From Conexibacter woesei Iso977N (GTDB lineage Bacteria > Actinomycetota > Thermoleophilia > Solirubrobacterales > Solirubrobacteraceae): a DNA stretch of 64,000 nt. The stretch lies in the NCBI RefSeq assembly GCF_000424625.1, contig NZ_AUKG01000006.1, positions 62,001 to 126,000 on the forward strand, in the 5' to 3' direction. Both the position numbers and the translations under genes were made by a program. Position 1 is the stretch's first letter. The number at the start of each line of letters is the position of its first letter. The notes below the pieces were generated by a model. That model was not told the origin of the DNA. It did not search any database and saw only the letters and a list, made by a program, of their open reading frames with translations. This document shows positions 53,454 through 61,963 of the stretch, piece by piece.

Positions 53454-54679
53454 GTGGTCACCTTCACCGGCAGGCGCTTGATGCCGTTGAAGAAGTTGGA
53501 GCGCAGCCGCTCCGGCGGGCCGGCCAGCTCGATCGAGTCGACGCGCGCGAGCAGCTCCTCGAACGCGATCCGGACCTCCATCTTGGCCAGGTGCGCGCCC
53601 ATGCAGTGGTGGATGCCGCCCGGGCCGAAGGCCATGTGCGGGTTCGGCGAGCGCGCGATGTCGAAGCGGTCGGGGTCGTCGAAGACCGTCTCGTCGCGGT
53701 TGCCCGAGACGAACCAGGTCGTGACCTTGTCCCCGGCCTTGATCTCCGCACCGGCCAGCTCGACGTCCTGCGCCGCGGTGCGACGGAAGTGGTGCACGGG
53801 CGTCGCCCAGCGCAGCATCTCCTCGGCGGCGGTCTTGCGCAGCGCCTCGTCGTCGCCCGCGTTGCGCAGCTTCTCCAGCTCCTCGGGGTGCTCCAACAGC
53901 CCCAACAACCCGTGGGTGATCGTGTGGCGCGTCGTCTCGTTGCCCGCGGTGGCGAGCAGGACGAAGTACACGTCGAACTCCTGCTGGGTCAGCGGCTCGA
54001 ACGCGAGCTGCGTGATGATGTCGTCCCTGGGGTGCTTGCGCCGCTCGGCGGCCAGGCGGCGCCCGAACTCGAACATCTCCAGCGCGGCCGGCGAGGAGAA
54101 CGGCAGGTGGCGGTGCGCGTCGTCGTCGGCGACCTTGTACTCCGGGTCCTGGTTGCCGAGCAGGCGGTCGCCGATCTCGATGATGATCCGGCGCTCGTCC
54201 TGCGGGACGCCGAGGATCTCGGCGAAGACCTGCATCGGGATCTCCGACGAGATCTCGCGCACGAAGTCGAACTCGCCCTTGGGGAGAGCGACATCCAGCA
54301 CTTCGCGCGTGACCTTGCGGACCTGCTCCTCCCAGACGTGTACCGCGCGCGGCGTGAAGCGGCGGGCGATCAGCCCGCGCAGCTCGTCGTGGCGCGGCGG
54401 GTCCATGTCGATCATCGACTTGCGCGCCTCGACGTACTGGGGCTCCAGGTCCTCCAGCGACGTGCCGCCCAGCTCGGACGAGAACAGCTCGACGTTGCGA
54501 TGGACGAAGCGGATGTCCTCGTAGCGCGTCACCGCCCAGAAGCCCTTGCCGCCGTCGGGCTCGGGGTTCCAGTACACGGGCGCCTCGCGGCGCAGCTCGG
54601 CGAACGCCTCGTACGGCACGCCCGGCAGGAACGCGTCGTGGTCGGAGAGGTCGATGTGGCTCAGGGTCTGGGAAGTCAT
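53450..54679 (-). CDS. Cytochrome P450 monooxygenase
   Basis: 409 residues, a soluble bacterial class I P450. I-helix LLATAGNETTRHT (oxygen-activation AGxET), K-helix EEMLR (ExxR), and heme loop FGPGGIHHCMGAHLAKME with the ligand Cys. Overall pattern (MIDMDPPRHDELRGLIARRFTPRAV) resembles CYP125/142/CYP105-like families. It requires electron donors, and a ferredoxin plus FAD ferredoxin reductase are encoded in the same operon. Likely hydroxylates the operon substrate or its gamma-glutamyl derivative. Confidence 0.95.
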   Translation of the reverse strand: MTSQTLSHIDLSDHDAFLPGVPYEAFAELRREAPVYWNPEPDGGKGFWAVTRYEDIRFVHRNVELFSSELGGTSLEDLEPQYVEARKSMIDMDPPRHDELRGLIARRFTPRAVHVWEEQVRKVTREVLDVALPKGEFDFVREISSEIPMQVFAEILGVPQDERRIIIEIGDRLLGNQDPEYKVADDDAHRHLPFSSPAALEMFEFGRRLAAERRKHPRDDIITQLAFEPLTQQEFDVYFVLLATAGNETTRHTITHGLLGLLEHPEELEKLRNAGDDEALRKTAAEEMLRWATPVHHFRRTAAQDVELAGAEIKAGDKVTTWFVSGNRDETVFDDPDRFDIARSPNPHMAFGPGGIHHCMGAHLAKMEVRIAFEELLARVDSIELAGPPERLRSNFFNGIKRLPVKVTT

Positions 54680-54694
54680 GGTGATTGCCTCGCT

Positions 54695-56056
54695 CTACAG
54701 GTGGTGCACGTACTCGGCGATCTCCCAATCGGAGACCCAGGCGCGGTGGCGTTCGACCTCGAAGCGCTTGACCGCCAGGAAGTCGCGGACGATCTCGGGG
54801 CCGAGCGCGGCGGTCAGGACCGTGTCGGCCTCGAGCGCGTCGAGCGCGTCCTCGAGGTCGTCGGGCAGGCGCGTGCCCGCGTGCTCGGGGTCGGCGCGGT
54901 AGGCGTCGCCGGTGACCGGCGCGGGCGGCGCGACCCTGCGGCGGATGCCGTCCTCGCCGGCGGCCAGGACCGCGGCGATCGCCAGGTACGGGTTCGCCGC
55001 CCCGTCGCCGACGCGCAGCTCGATCCGGGCGGCCTTGCCGCGCTCCGGCGGAACGCGCACGAACGTGGAGCGGTTGTCCCAGCCCCAGTTGGCGTGCGTC
55101 GGCGCCAGCGAGTCCGGCTGGATGCGCCGGTAGGCGTTGATGGTGGGGTTGAGGATCGCCATCAGCGCGGTCGCGTGCTCCAGCACGCCGCCGATGAACC
55201 AGCGCGCCTCGTCGCTGACGCCGTCGGCGTCGTCGGACTTGTTGAAGGCGTTGGCGCCGTCGCGGTTCAGCGACAGGTGCAGGTGCGTGCCCGAGCCGCC
55301 CTGGTCGTTGAACGGCTTGCCCATGAACGTCGCCAGCAGCCCGTTCATCGCGGCGATGTCCTTGACGGCCATCTTGAGCATGAACGCGCGGTCGGCGGCG
55401 GTCAGCGCGTCGGCGTGGCGCAGGTTGATCTCGTACTGCGAGTTCATGTACTCGTGGTTGACCGCGAAGACCTCGAGGCCCAGCTCCGCCAGCTGCTCGG
55501 TCATCCGGCGCACGAACCCGCCCGGATCGGCCTGCTGGCCGACCGTGTAGACCATCGACAGGTTGTCAACGACGCGGGCGATGCCGTTCTCGGCGTTCTC
55601 GTCGCGCTTGAGCAGGAAGAACTCCAGCTCGGGCCCGACGATCGCGTCCAGGCCCAGCTCGGACAGGCGCGCGGCCGCGCTGCGGACGGCGCCGCGCGGG
55701 TCGGAGATCGCCTCGCCGCCCTCGGCCGGCTCCAAGTTGCTGAGGCAGACCGTGACGCCCGGATCCCACGGCAGCGGCGCCATCGTCGCGAGGTCGGGGC
55801 GCGCGGTCAGGTCCGGGTAGCCCTCCTCGCCGCCGCGCACGGGCGTGTGGCGCAGGTCGGTGCCCATGACCGCCGAGCAGAAGCACAGCCCGGACTCGAT
55901 CGCGTGGTCGAACTCACCGATCGGGATGTCCTTGCCGCGGGCGACGCCGTGGAGGTCGGGGTACAGGACGCGGATCGAGGTGGTCGGCACGGCCGCCGGC
56001 TCCGGCGGGTTCGCGCTGCCGTTGAGCTGCACCGCGGACGACGCTGTGGTCTGCAT
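54695..56056 (-). CDS. Glutamine synthetase-like gamma-glutamyl-amide ligase (PuuA/AtdA1/IpuC type)
   Basis: 453 residues, a GSI-fold ATP-dependent ligase. GPELEFFLLKR (metal Glu pair), VNHEYMNSQYEINLRHADAL, GSGTHLHLSL (His), NPTINAYRRIQP, NRSTFVRVP (Arg) and ELRVGDGAANPYLAIA (Glu/Arg) are all present. Paired directly with a class I amidotransferase, it fits enzymes that join glutamate to an amine rather than to ammonia: PuuA for putrescine, AtdA1/TdnQ for aniline, IpuC for isopropylamine. ATG 56056 has a textbook AAGGAGGAG site; ATG 56074 (459 residues, ATGA overlap) is an alternative. Confidence 0.88.
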   Translation of the reverse strand: MQTTASSAVQLNGSANPPEPAAVPTTSIRVLYPDLHGVARGKDIPIGEFDHAIESGLCFCSAVMGTDLRHTPVRGGEEGYPDLTARPDLATMAPLPWDPGVTVCLSNLEPAEGGEAISDPRGAVRSAAARLSELGLDAIVGPELEFFLLKRDENAENGIARVVDNLSMVYTVGQQADPGGFVRRMTEQLAELGLEVFAVNHEYMNSQYEINLRHADALTAADRAFMLKMAVKDIAAMNGLLATFMGKPFNDQGGSGTHLHLSLNRDGANAFNKSDDADGVSDEARWFIGGVLEHATALMAILNPTINAYRRIQPDSLAPTHANWGWDNRSTFVRVPPERGKAARIELRVGDGAANPYLAIAAVLAAGEDGIRRRVAPPAPVTGDAYRADPEHAGTRLPDDLEDALDALEADTVLTAALGPEIVRDFLAVKRFEVERHRAWVSDWEIAEYVHHL

Positions 56057-56070
56057 CGGGGTCTCCTCCT

Positions 56071-56748
56071 TCATGTCTGCGCTCTCCGCCAGAAGGCATC
56101 GAAGAGGTCGAACGCCGCCGTGGCGGCGGCGTCCGCGTGGTCGCGGCCGTCCTCGAGCAGCTGCTCGCGGTCGGCGACGCTCAGGTCTTCCAGGCGCGCG
56201 TCCTCGGCGTGCGCCCACTGCATGACGATGTCGATCGTGCTCTCGGGGTGGAACTGGACACCGAGGTGGCGCCCGTGGGCGAAGGCCTGGACGCCCGCGG
56301 GCGAGGACGCGAGCTGCTGCGCGCCGGGCGGCAGCGTGAAGCGGTCGAAGTGCCACTGCAGCCAGGGGCCTTCGGGGATCTGCTCCGTGTCGGTGGAGTC
56401 GATCCGGTGCCAGGCGATCTCGCGCCTGGGCGCGGTCTCGACGGTCCCGCCGAGCGCGCTGGAGAGCATCTGGCCGCCGAAGCAGAGGCCGAGCACGGGG
56501 ATGTCCTGCGCGACGGCGTCCTGCAGGTACCCCAACTCGGCGGCGACTTCCGGGACGTCCGTGTCGTTGGGGTTGTGCGGCGAGCCGAGCGAGGCGATGA
56601 ACAACTGACCGTTGAGCTCGGGCAGCGGCGCGCCGTGCTTGGCGTGGTGGACGTCGTAGGCGATGCCGCGCGCGTCGGCCCACTCGGCGAGCAGGCCGGG
56701 CGGGCCCCAGTCGCCGTGCTGCAAGAACAAGGCCTTGCTCTGACTCAC
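56071..56748 (-). CDS. Class I glutamine amidotransferase-like hydrolase (PuuD/AtdA2-type)
   Basis: 225 residues from GTG. VLGLCFGGQML holds the nucleophile Cys in the nucleophile elbow, and LGVQFHPEST gives the catalytic His and Glu. There is no synthetase domain attached. Such stand-alone proteins hydrolyse gamma-glutamyl amides (PuuD) or accompany gamma-glutamylanilide synthase (AtdA2/TdnT). It lies directly before the glutamine-synthetase-like gene, strongly suggesting removal of the glutamyl mask. GTGA overlap with the reductase upstream. Confidence 0.88.
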   Translation of the reverse strand: MSQSKALFLQHGDWGPPGLLAEWADARGIAYDVHHAKHGAPLPELNGQLFIASLGSPHNPNDTDVPEVAAELGYLQDAVAQDIPVLGLCFGGQMLSSALGGTVETAPRREIAWHRIDSTDTEQIPEGPWLQWHFDRFTLPPGAQQLASSPAGVQAFAHGRHLGVQFHPESTIDIVMQWAHAEDARLEDLSVADREQLLEDGRDHADAAATAAFDLFDAFWRRAQT

Positions 56749-57905
56749 GCCGCCACCGCCTCGGTCGCGAGCTGGCGGCGGTAGGCCGCGAGCTTCTTGG
56801 CGTTGTTGAAGGCGATGGCGCCGACGAGGCGGCCGGAGGCGTCGCGGGCCTCGGCGATCAGCCGCGGGCCGTCCTCCTCGACGATCTCCAGCGTCGCGGC
56901 GCGGGCCGGGAAGCCGACGGCCTGGATCTTGATGTCGTACTGGTCGGACCAGAAGTACGGCGGTGCGACGTGGCCGCTGCGCTCGCCCGCGTTGGCCATC
57001 ACGTTGCGTCCGGCCAGCGCGCCGTGCTCGGCGGCGACCGTCCAGTGCTCGACGCGCACGACGTCGCCGCCCGCGAGCGGGTGCGGCCAGGAGACGACGT
57101 CGCCCGCGGCCAAGATGTCGTCGTCGTTGACCGACGTGAGCGTGCCGTCGCAGAGGATGCCGCCGCGCTCGTCGAGCGCAAGGCCGGAGTCCTGCAGCCA
57201 CTCGGTGTTGGGGATCGCGCCGAGCGCCACCAGCACGGCCTCGGCGTCGACGCGGTCGCCGCCGGCGAGCGTGACGCCCGCGGCGTCGACCGCCGCGACG
57301 CCCTCGCCGAGGCGCAGGTCGACCCCGTGCTCGCGGTGCAGCTGGGCCGCGCGGGCGCCGAGCTCCGGCCCGAGCGGCAGCAGCGGCTGCGCCGCGACGT
57401 CGATCAGCGTCACCGCGACGCCCGCCCTGCGCGCGGTCGCCGCGACCTCGCAGCCGACGAACCCGGCGCCGACGATCGCGATCCGCGACGGCCTGGCGTC
57501 GAGCGCGGCGCGCAGCGCCAGGGCGTCCTCCACCCCGCGCAGCGTGTGCACGCCGTCGACCTGATCCGGCCAGGTCCGCGCGCGGGCGCCGGTGGCGACG
57601 ATCAGGCGGTCGTAGTTGATGGTCTCGCCGTCGGCCAAGGCAAGGACCTTGCCCTCCCGGTCGAGCCCGGTCGCCGCGGCGCCCAGGCGCCACTCGCAGT
57701 CGACCGCGTCGGCACCCGGGAACGCGCAGTCGGCGTGCTCCTGCTCGCCCGCGAGCAACTGCTTGCTCAACGGCGGCCGCGTGTACGGCAGGTGCGCCTC
57801 GTCACCGACGACGACCAGCGTGCCGGTGTGGCCCGCCGAGCGCACGGCCTGCGCGGCGCGGAGCCCCGCGAGCGAGGCACCGACGATGACGACGCGGTCG
57901 GGCAC
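56745..57905 (-). CDS. NAD(P)H-dependent FAD ferredoxin reductase
   Basis: 386 residues from GTG 57905. RVVIVGASLAGLRAAQAVR (FAD), YTRPPLSKQLL, LIVATGARAR, IAIVGAGFVGCEVAATARRAG (NAD), and the FAD-contact ILAAGDVVSWPHPL with VEHWTVAAEHGALAGRN. This is the putidaredoxin reductase/ThcD/BphA4 type that feeds electrons to a ferredoxin. It lies 3 bp from the ferredoxin gene and completes the P450 electron chain. Confidence 0.95.
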   Translation of the reverse strand: MPDRVVIVGASLAGLRAAQAVRSAGHTGTLVVVGDEAHLPYTRPPLSKQLLAGEQEHADCAFPGADAVDCEWRLGAAATGLDREGKVLALADGETINYDRLIVATGARARTWPDQVDGVHTLRGVEDALALRAALDARPSRIAIVGAGFVGCEVAATARRAGVAVTLIDVAAQPLLPLGPELGARAAQLHREHGVDLRLGEGVAAVDAAGVTLAGGDRVDAEAVLVALGAIPNTEWLQDSGLALDERGGILCDGTLTSVNDDDILAAGDVVSWPHPLAGGDVVRVEHWTVAAEHGALAGRNVMANAGERSGHVAPPYFWSDQYDIKIQAVGFPARAATLEIVEEDGPRLIAEARDASGRLVGAIAFNNAKKLAAYRRQLATEAVAA

Positions 57906-57908
57906 GTC

Positions 57909-58097
57909 CTAGCCCTCGATGCGGATCGCCATCATGGGGCACGCGTTGACCGCGGCCTCCACGTCGGCGCGGCGCGACTCGTCGACGTCTTCCTTCCAGA
58001 CGAGGACGTCGTCGTCGCCCAGCTCGAAGATGTCGGGCGCCGGGAAGACGCACTCCCCGTGCGACTGGCACAGGTTCATGTCCACGTGGACCTTCAT
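57909..58097 (-). CDS. P450-type single-cluster ferredoxin
   Basis: 62 residues. Cluster ligands: Cys10 and Cys16 in LCQSHGECVF and the Cys of NACPMM, with His at the position of a fourth cysteine (CxxHxxC pattern). This is the [3Fe-4S] or His-variant ferredoxin seen next to actinobacterial P450s. Expected to pass electrons from the adjacent FAD reductase to the P450. The start shares bases with the upstream stop (TGATG). Confidence 0.92.
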   Translation of the reverse strand: MKVHVDMNLCQSHGECVFPAPDIFELGDDDVLVWKEDVDESRRADVEAAVNACPMMAIRIEG

Positions 58098-58960
58098 CAG
58101 ACCTTGCTCCTCTCGGCAGCCATGCGCTCGGCCTCGTCCTCGGGGATCGCGAGCGCGACGTGCAGGGTGTTGGCCGACGTCTCCATCTGGTCGCCGACCT
58201 GGGTGAGGTCGACGTCCCAGTCGACCACGGTGCTCTCGACGCGGCCGAGGCCGCTGATCTCGACGGCGACGACGTCGCCGACGTCCATCGGCCGCGAGTT
58301 GGCCGGCGTGCCGCTCAGGATCACGTCGCCCGGCTCCAGCGTGATCAGCCGGTTGAGGTCGGCGAGCTGGTAGGCGACGCCCCAGATCAGGTCGTCGGCC
58401 GTCGCCTGCTGGACCACCTCGCCGTTCAAGGTGGTGGTCAACTCGAAGTTGGTGGGGTCGAACTCGCTCGCGGGCACGACCTCCGGGCCGATCGGCAGGA
58501 AGCCGTCCTGGCCCTTGACGCGCAGCATCGCGCCGCGGTCGGCGTGGCGGAAGTCGTGCAGCCCGACGTCGTTGGCCGGCGCGTAGCCCGCCACGTGGTC
58601 GAGGACGTCGTCGACGCCGACGCCCTTCATGCGCTTGCCGATCACGACGGCCAGCTCGCCCTCGTAGTTGAGGAACTCGGCGCCGTGGGGGCGGTTGATC
58701 GTCCCGCGGTGGCCGTTGAGCGTCGTCGGCGGCTTCATGAAGTACGACGGCGCGGGCGGCGTGTTGGCCCTGTACTCGTCGACCCGCGAGCGGTACGTCA
58801 GGTGCACCGCGATGATCTTCGACGGCGTCACCGGCGCCAGGTAGGTGGCGTCGGCCTCGGCCAGGCGGCGGCCGTCGTCCAACACGATCTCGTCGCCCTC
58901 GCGGCGGCCCCAGGCAGGGGTGCCCTCGACGTCGACCCGGACTCTCCTCGCAGCGGTCAC
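58097..58960 (-). CDS. Fumarylacetoacetate hydrolase-family protein, HpaG/HpcE-like
   Basis: 287 residues from GTG 58960, first gene of the 12-gene operon. EFLNYEGELAVVIGKR holds the ExE metal site, YAPANDVGLHDF and RVKGQDGFLPIGPEVVP the substrate loop, then LNGEVVQQATADDLIWGVAYQLADL and LEPGDVILSGTP. Members hydrolyse, isomerise or decarboxylate products of aromatic ring cleavage (HpaG, 2-hydroxyhepta-2,4-diene-1,7-dioate isomerase). Fits the extradiol-type and HpaE-like genes downstream. Confidence 0.9.
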   Translation of the reverse strand: MTAARRVRVDVEGTPAWGRREGDEIVLDDGRRLAEADATYLAPVTPSKIIAVHLTYRSRVDEYRANTPPAPSYFMKPPTTLNGHRGTINRPHGAEFLNYEGELAVVIGKRMKGVGVDDVLDHVAGYAPANDVGLHDFRHADRGAMLRVKGQDGFLPIGPEVVPASEFDPTNFELTTTLNGEVVQQATADDLIWGVAYQLADLNRLITLEPGDVILSGTPANSRPMDVGDVVAVEISGLGRVESTVVDWDVDLTQVGDQMETSANTLHVALAIPEDEAERMAAERSKV

Positions 58961-59006
58961 GGGCGGCAGGATGCTCTTCCCGCGAATCGTCTTACAACAG
59001 CAACTT

Positions 59007-59022
59007 GCGCACGATTATGCGC
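59007..59022. promoter_or_regulatory. Candidate LysR box
   Basis: GCGCA-CGATTA-TGCGC, a 5-bp-arm dyad with A/T core and a T-N11-A fit, in the 84-bp gap between the FAH gene and the divergent LysR gene. The surrounding gap is A/T-richer (TTACAACAGCAACTTGC, GATAGATTG), as expected for facing promoters. Confidence 0.55.
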
Positions 59023-59044
59023 GTGGCGCGATAGATTGACTGTG

Positions 59045-59953
59045 ATGGACCTCCGCCAGCTGCGCTACTTCGTCGCCGTCGCCGAGGAGCTGCACTTCTC
59101 GCGCGCCGCCGCGCGGCTGCGGCTCGCGCAGTCCGCGCTGAGCTCGCAGATCCGCCAGCTGGAGCGGGAGATCGGCGGCCCGCTGTTCGCCCGCAGCACC
59201 CGTCGCGTCGAGCTGACGCCGGCCGGCGAGCAGCTGCTGGAGGACGCCCACGAGCTGCTCGCCGCGGCCGACGGCGCGATGGACCGCGCCCGCGCCCTGG
59301 CGCGCGGCGAAGTCGGACTGCTGACCATTGGGTCTCTCGGACCCGCGCCGGGCGAGATCCTCGCGCCGCTGCTGGCCCGCTTCAACGGGCGCCATCCGAA
59401 CCTGCGCGTCGAGATCCGGGCCTTCGACTTCAGCGACATGGCCGACGGGCTGCGCAACCCGCACGCCGACCTCGCGTTCCTGTACCTGCCGCTCGACGAT
59501 CCCGACCTGGAGATCACGCCGCTGAGCAGGGCGCCGCGGACGGTCGTGATGGCCCGGTCGCATCCGCTGGCGACGCGGAGGTCGCTGAGCCCGGCCGACC
59601 TCGCCGACGAGACGTTCATCGTCCAGCCGGAGTCGGTCCCGCAGGCGTGGCGCGACCACTGGTTGCTGGTCAAGGAGAACGGCAGGCGGCCGCAGACGTG
59701 CCCGCACACCGCCGACAAGCTCGAGGACTGGCTGCACCTGATCGCCAGCGGCGCCGGGCTCGACACCGCGCCCGCGGTGATCGCCAACTACTTCCCGTGG
59801 CCGACGATCGCGTACGTGCCGCTCGTCGACGCCGAGCCCTCGACGCTCGCGATCGCCCGCCGCCGCGACGACGACAACCCGCTCGTGACCGAGCTGATCG
59901 ACCTCGTCCTGGAGATCACGACCCTCCAGGTCGGCGAGCTGGCCTCCGCCTGA
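59045..59953 (+). CDS. LysR-family regulator of the amine/aromatic operon
   Basis: 302 residues. MDLRQLRYFVAVAEELHFSRAAARLRLAQSALSSQIRQLEREIG (in parts) is a near-canonical LysR winged helix, close to CatR/BenM types, and the effector-binding domain follows. Divergent from the 12-gene operon over a T-N11-A dyad, so it is the obvious activator, with a pathway intermediate as inducer. Confidence 0.93.
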   Translation: MDLRQLRYFVAVAEELHFSRAAARLRLAQSALSSQIRQLEREIGGPLFARSTRRVELTPAGEQLLEDAHELLAAADGAMDRARALARGEVGLLTIGSLGPAPGEILAPLLARFNGRHPNLRVEIRAFDFSDMADGLRNPHADLAFLYLPLDDPDLEITPLSRAPRTVVMARSHPLATRRSLSPADLADETFIVQPESVPQAWRDHWLLVKENGRRPQTCPHTADKLEDWLHLIASGAGLDTAPAVIANYFPWPTIAYVPLVDAEPSTLAIARRRDDDNPLVTELIDLVLEITTLQVGELASA

Positions 59954-60022
59954 CGGGTGGCGACCCCGCCGATCGGCGGGTTGCGGCGGCAGCGCGATGG
60001 CGTGCGCGACACGCTGGGGGCG

Positions 60023-61024
60023 ATGCCCACGGCTCTCCTCCGCACCGACGACCTGCCCGCCCCCGCCGTCGCGCCCGCGCGGCGCGTCCGCTGGGCGGGC
60101 ATCGCCGGCCTCGGTGCCGCGCTGCCCGCGGAGTCGGTCCCGGTGGCCGACGTCGCGGCCCGCGTCGGCGTCGAGCCGGAGTGGATCACGCGCCGCACCG
60201 GGATCCACGCCCTGCGGCGGCTGCCGCAGGACGGGACGCTGTGCGATCTCGGCGAGGCCGCCGCCCGTGAAGCGCTGGCCGACGCCGGCGTCGAGGCGTC
60301 CGAGCTGGACGCCGTCCTGGTCGCCACCGCGTCGGCCGACGCCGTGATGCCGTGCGCGGCGCCGCTGATCGCCGGCCGTCTCGGCGCGGGGCGCGCGATG
60401 GCGTGGGACGTCAACCTCGCGTGCACCGGCTTCCTCGCCGGGTTGGAGCAGGGCGCGGCGCTGATCGAGTCCGGCCGCGCGAAGTGCGTGTTGTTGATCG
60501 CCGCCGACGCGCTCGGCCGCTTCACCGACCACGACGACCGCAAGACCGCGGCGCTGTTCGCCGACGGCGCCGGTGCCGTCGTCCTGACCGCCGGTGCCGG
60601 CATGCGCCTCGGCGCATCCACGCTGTGGTCCGAGCCCGACGAGGCCGGCGCGCTGGTCGTCGGCCACGACGATCGCCTGGTCCGGATGGACGGCCAGGCC
60701 GTCTTCGCCCGCGCGGTCGACGGCATGGAGCGTTGTTGTCGCATGGTCCTGGCCGACGCCGGCCTGCATGTCAATGACATCGACCTGGTCGTCCCCCACC
60801 AGGCCAACGCCCGCATCACCCGCACGCTGTCCGAGCGCCTGTCGCTGCCCGCCGACCGCGTCGCCGACACCATCGCCCAGGTCGGCAACACCGGCGCCGC
60901 CTCCATCCCCCTCGCCCTCCACACCGCCCGCACCGAAGGCCGCATCCCGGCCCCCGGCGGCCTGATGCTCTTCACCGCCTTCGGCGCCGGCTTCGCTGCC
61001 GGCGCCGTCCTCGTCGAGTCCTGA
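60023..61024 (+). CDS. 3-oxoacyl-ACP synthase III-like (FabH family) condensing enzyme
   Basis: 333 residues from ATG 60023 with a GGGGG site; a GTG at 59957 would add 22 poor residues. Catalytic triad intact: DVNLACTGF (Cys), VPHQANARI (His) and QVGNTGAAS (Asn). EWITRRTGI, DLGEAAAREALADAG and GAGAVVL are family blocks. Starter-unit condensing enzyme of fatty-acid or a specialised acyl pathway. Follows the LysR gene by 69 bp on the same strand. Confidence 0.9.
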   Translation: MPTALLRTDDLPAPAVAPARRVRWAGIAGLGAALPAESVPVADVAARVGVEPEWITRRTGIHALRRLPQDGTLCDLGEAAAREALADAGVEASELDAVLVATASADAVMPCAAPLIAGRLGAGRAMAWDVNLACTGFLAGLEQGAALIESGRAKCVLLIAADALGRFTDHDDRKTAALFADGAGAVVLTAGAGMRLGASTLWSEPDEAGALVVGHDDRLVRMDGQAVFARAVDGMERCCRMVLADAGLHVNDIDLVVPHQANARITRTLSERLSLPADRVADTIAQVGNTGAASIPLALHTARTEGRIPAPGGLMLFTAFGAGFAAGAVLVES

Positions 61025-61054
61025 CCGCCGCGCCGGCTGTCAAGCTGGCGCGCC

Positions 61055-61963
61055 ATGGAGATCCTGCGTACCCCGGACGAGCGGTTCGAGGGGCTTGAGG
61101 GCTGGGCTCATGAGAGCCGGTATGCCGAGGTCGGCGATGGTGGGCTGCGGATGGCCTACGTCGACGAAGGCCCGCGCGACGGGCGCCCGGTGCTGCTGCT
61201 GCACGGCGAGCCGTCGTGGTCGTACCTGTACCGGTCGATGATCGCGCCGCTGGCGGACGCGGGGCTGCGGGTGATCGCGCCGGACCTGATCGGCTTCGGC
61301 CGCTCCGACAAGCCGGCCGCGCGCGAGGACTACACCTACGCGAGCCACATGATGTGGTTGACGCGGCTGGTTGTTGATGTCCTTGACTTGCAGGACGTCA
61401 CGCTCTTCGGCCAGGACTGGGGCGGGCTGCTCGGCCTCCGGCTCGCTGCCGAGCAGGAGGACCGGTTCGCCGCGATCGTCGCGTCGAACACGTTCCTGCC
61501 GACCGGGGACCGCGACCTCGGCGAGGGCTTCGAGCGCTGGCGCGACTTCGCGCTGTCGGTCCCGGAGTTCCCGGTCGGCGTGATCGTCAACGGCGGCACC
61601 GGCCGCGACCTCAGTCCCGCCGAGATCGCCGCCTACGACGCGCCGTTCCCGGACGAGTCCTACAAGTCGGGCGCGCGCCGCTTCCCGGCGCTCGTCCCCG
61701 CCTCGCCGGAGGACCCGGCCGCGCCCGCCAACCGCGCGGCCTGGGAGGTCCTCGACCGCTGGCAGAAGCCGTTCGTCTGCGCGTTCGGCGACCAGGACCC
61801 GATCACGCGCGGCGCCGACCGCGTCCTGCGCGAGCGGATCCCGGGCGCCGCCGGGCAGCCGCACGAGACGCTGACCGGCGCCGCCCACTTCTCGCAGGAG
61901 GACGCGGGCCCGCGGCTCGCGGAGATCGTCCTGGCCGTCGCGGGAGCGACGACGACCGCTTAG
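61055..61963 (+). CDS. Haloalkane dehalogenase (subfamily I-like alpha/beta hydrolase)
   Basis: 302 residues. LLHGEPSWSYLYR (oxyanion and halide region), LFGQDWGGLLGLRLA with nucleophile Asp followed by halide-binding Trp, CAFGDQDPIT (acid) and GAAHFSQED (catalytic His). The Asp nucleophile in QDWGG separates it from esterases. Such enzymes hydrolyse carbon-halogen bonds to alcohols; the natural substrate is unknown. Its stop overlaps that of the facing FAD oxidase (TTAG). Confidence 0.9.
   Translation: MEILRTPDERFEGLEGWAHESRYAEVGDGGLRMAYVDEGPRDGRPVLLLHGEPSWSYLYRSMIAPLADAGLRVIAPDLIGFGRSDKPAAREDYTYASHMMWLTRLVVDVLDLQDVTLFGQDWGGLLGLRLAAEQEDRFAAIVASNTFLPTGDRDLGEGFERWRDFALSVPEFPVGVIVNGGTGRDLSPAEIAAYDAPFPDESYKSGARRFPALVPASPEDPAAPANRAAWEVLDRWQKPFVCAFGDQDPITRGADRVLRERIPGAAGQPHETLTGAAHFSQEDAGPRLAEIVLAVAGATTTA

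Noticed and set aside
54695-56056. Primary glutamine synthetase (GlnA) for ammonia assimilation
   Set aside because: Fusion into a catabolic operon with a stand-alone class I amidotransferase fits gamma-glutamyl-amine ligases better; no nitrogen regulators are near.
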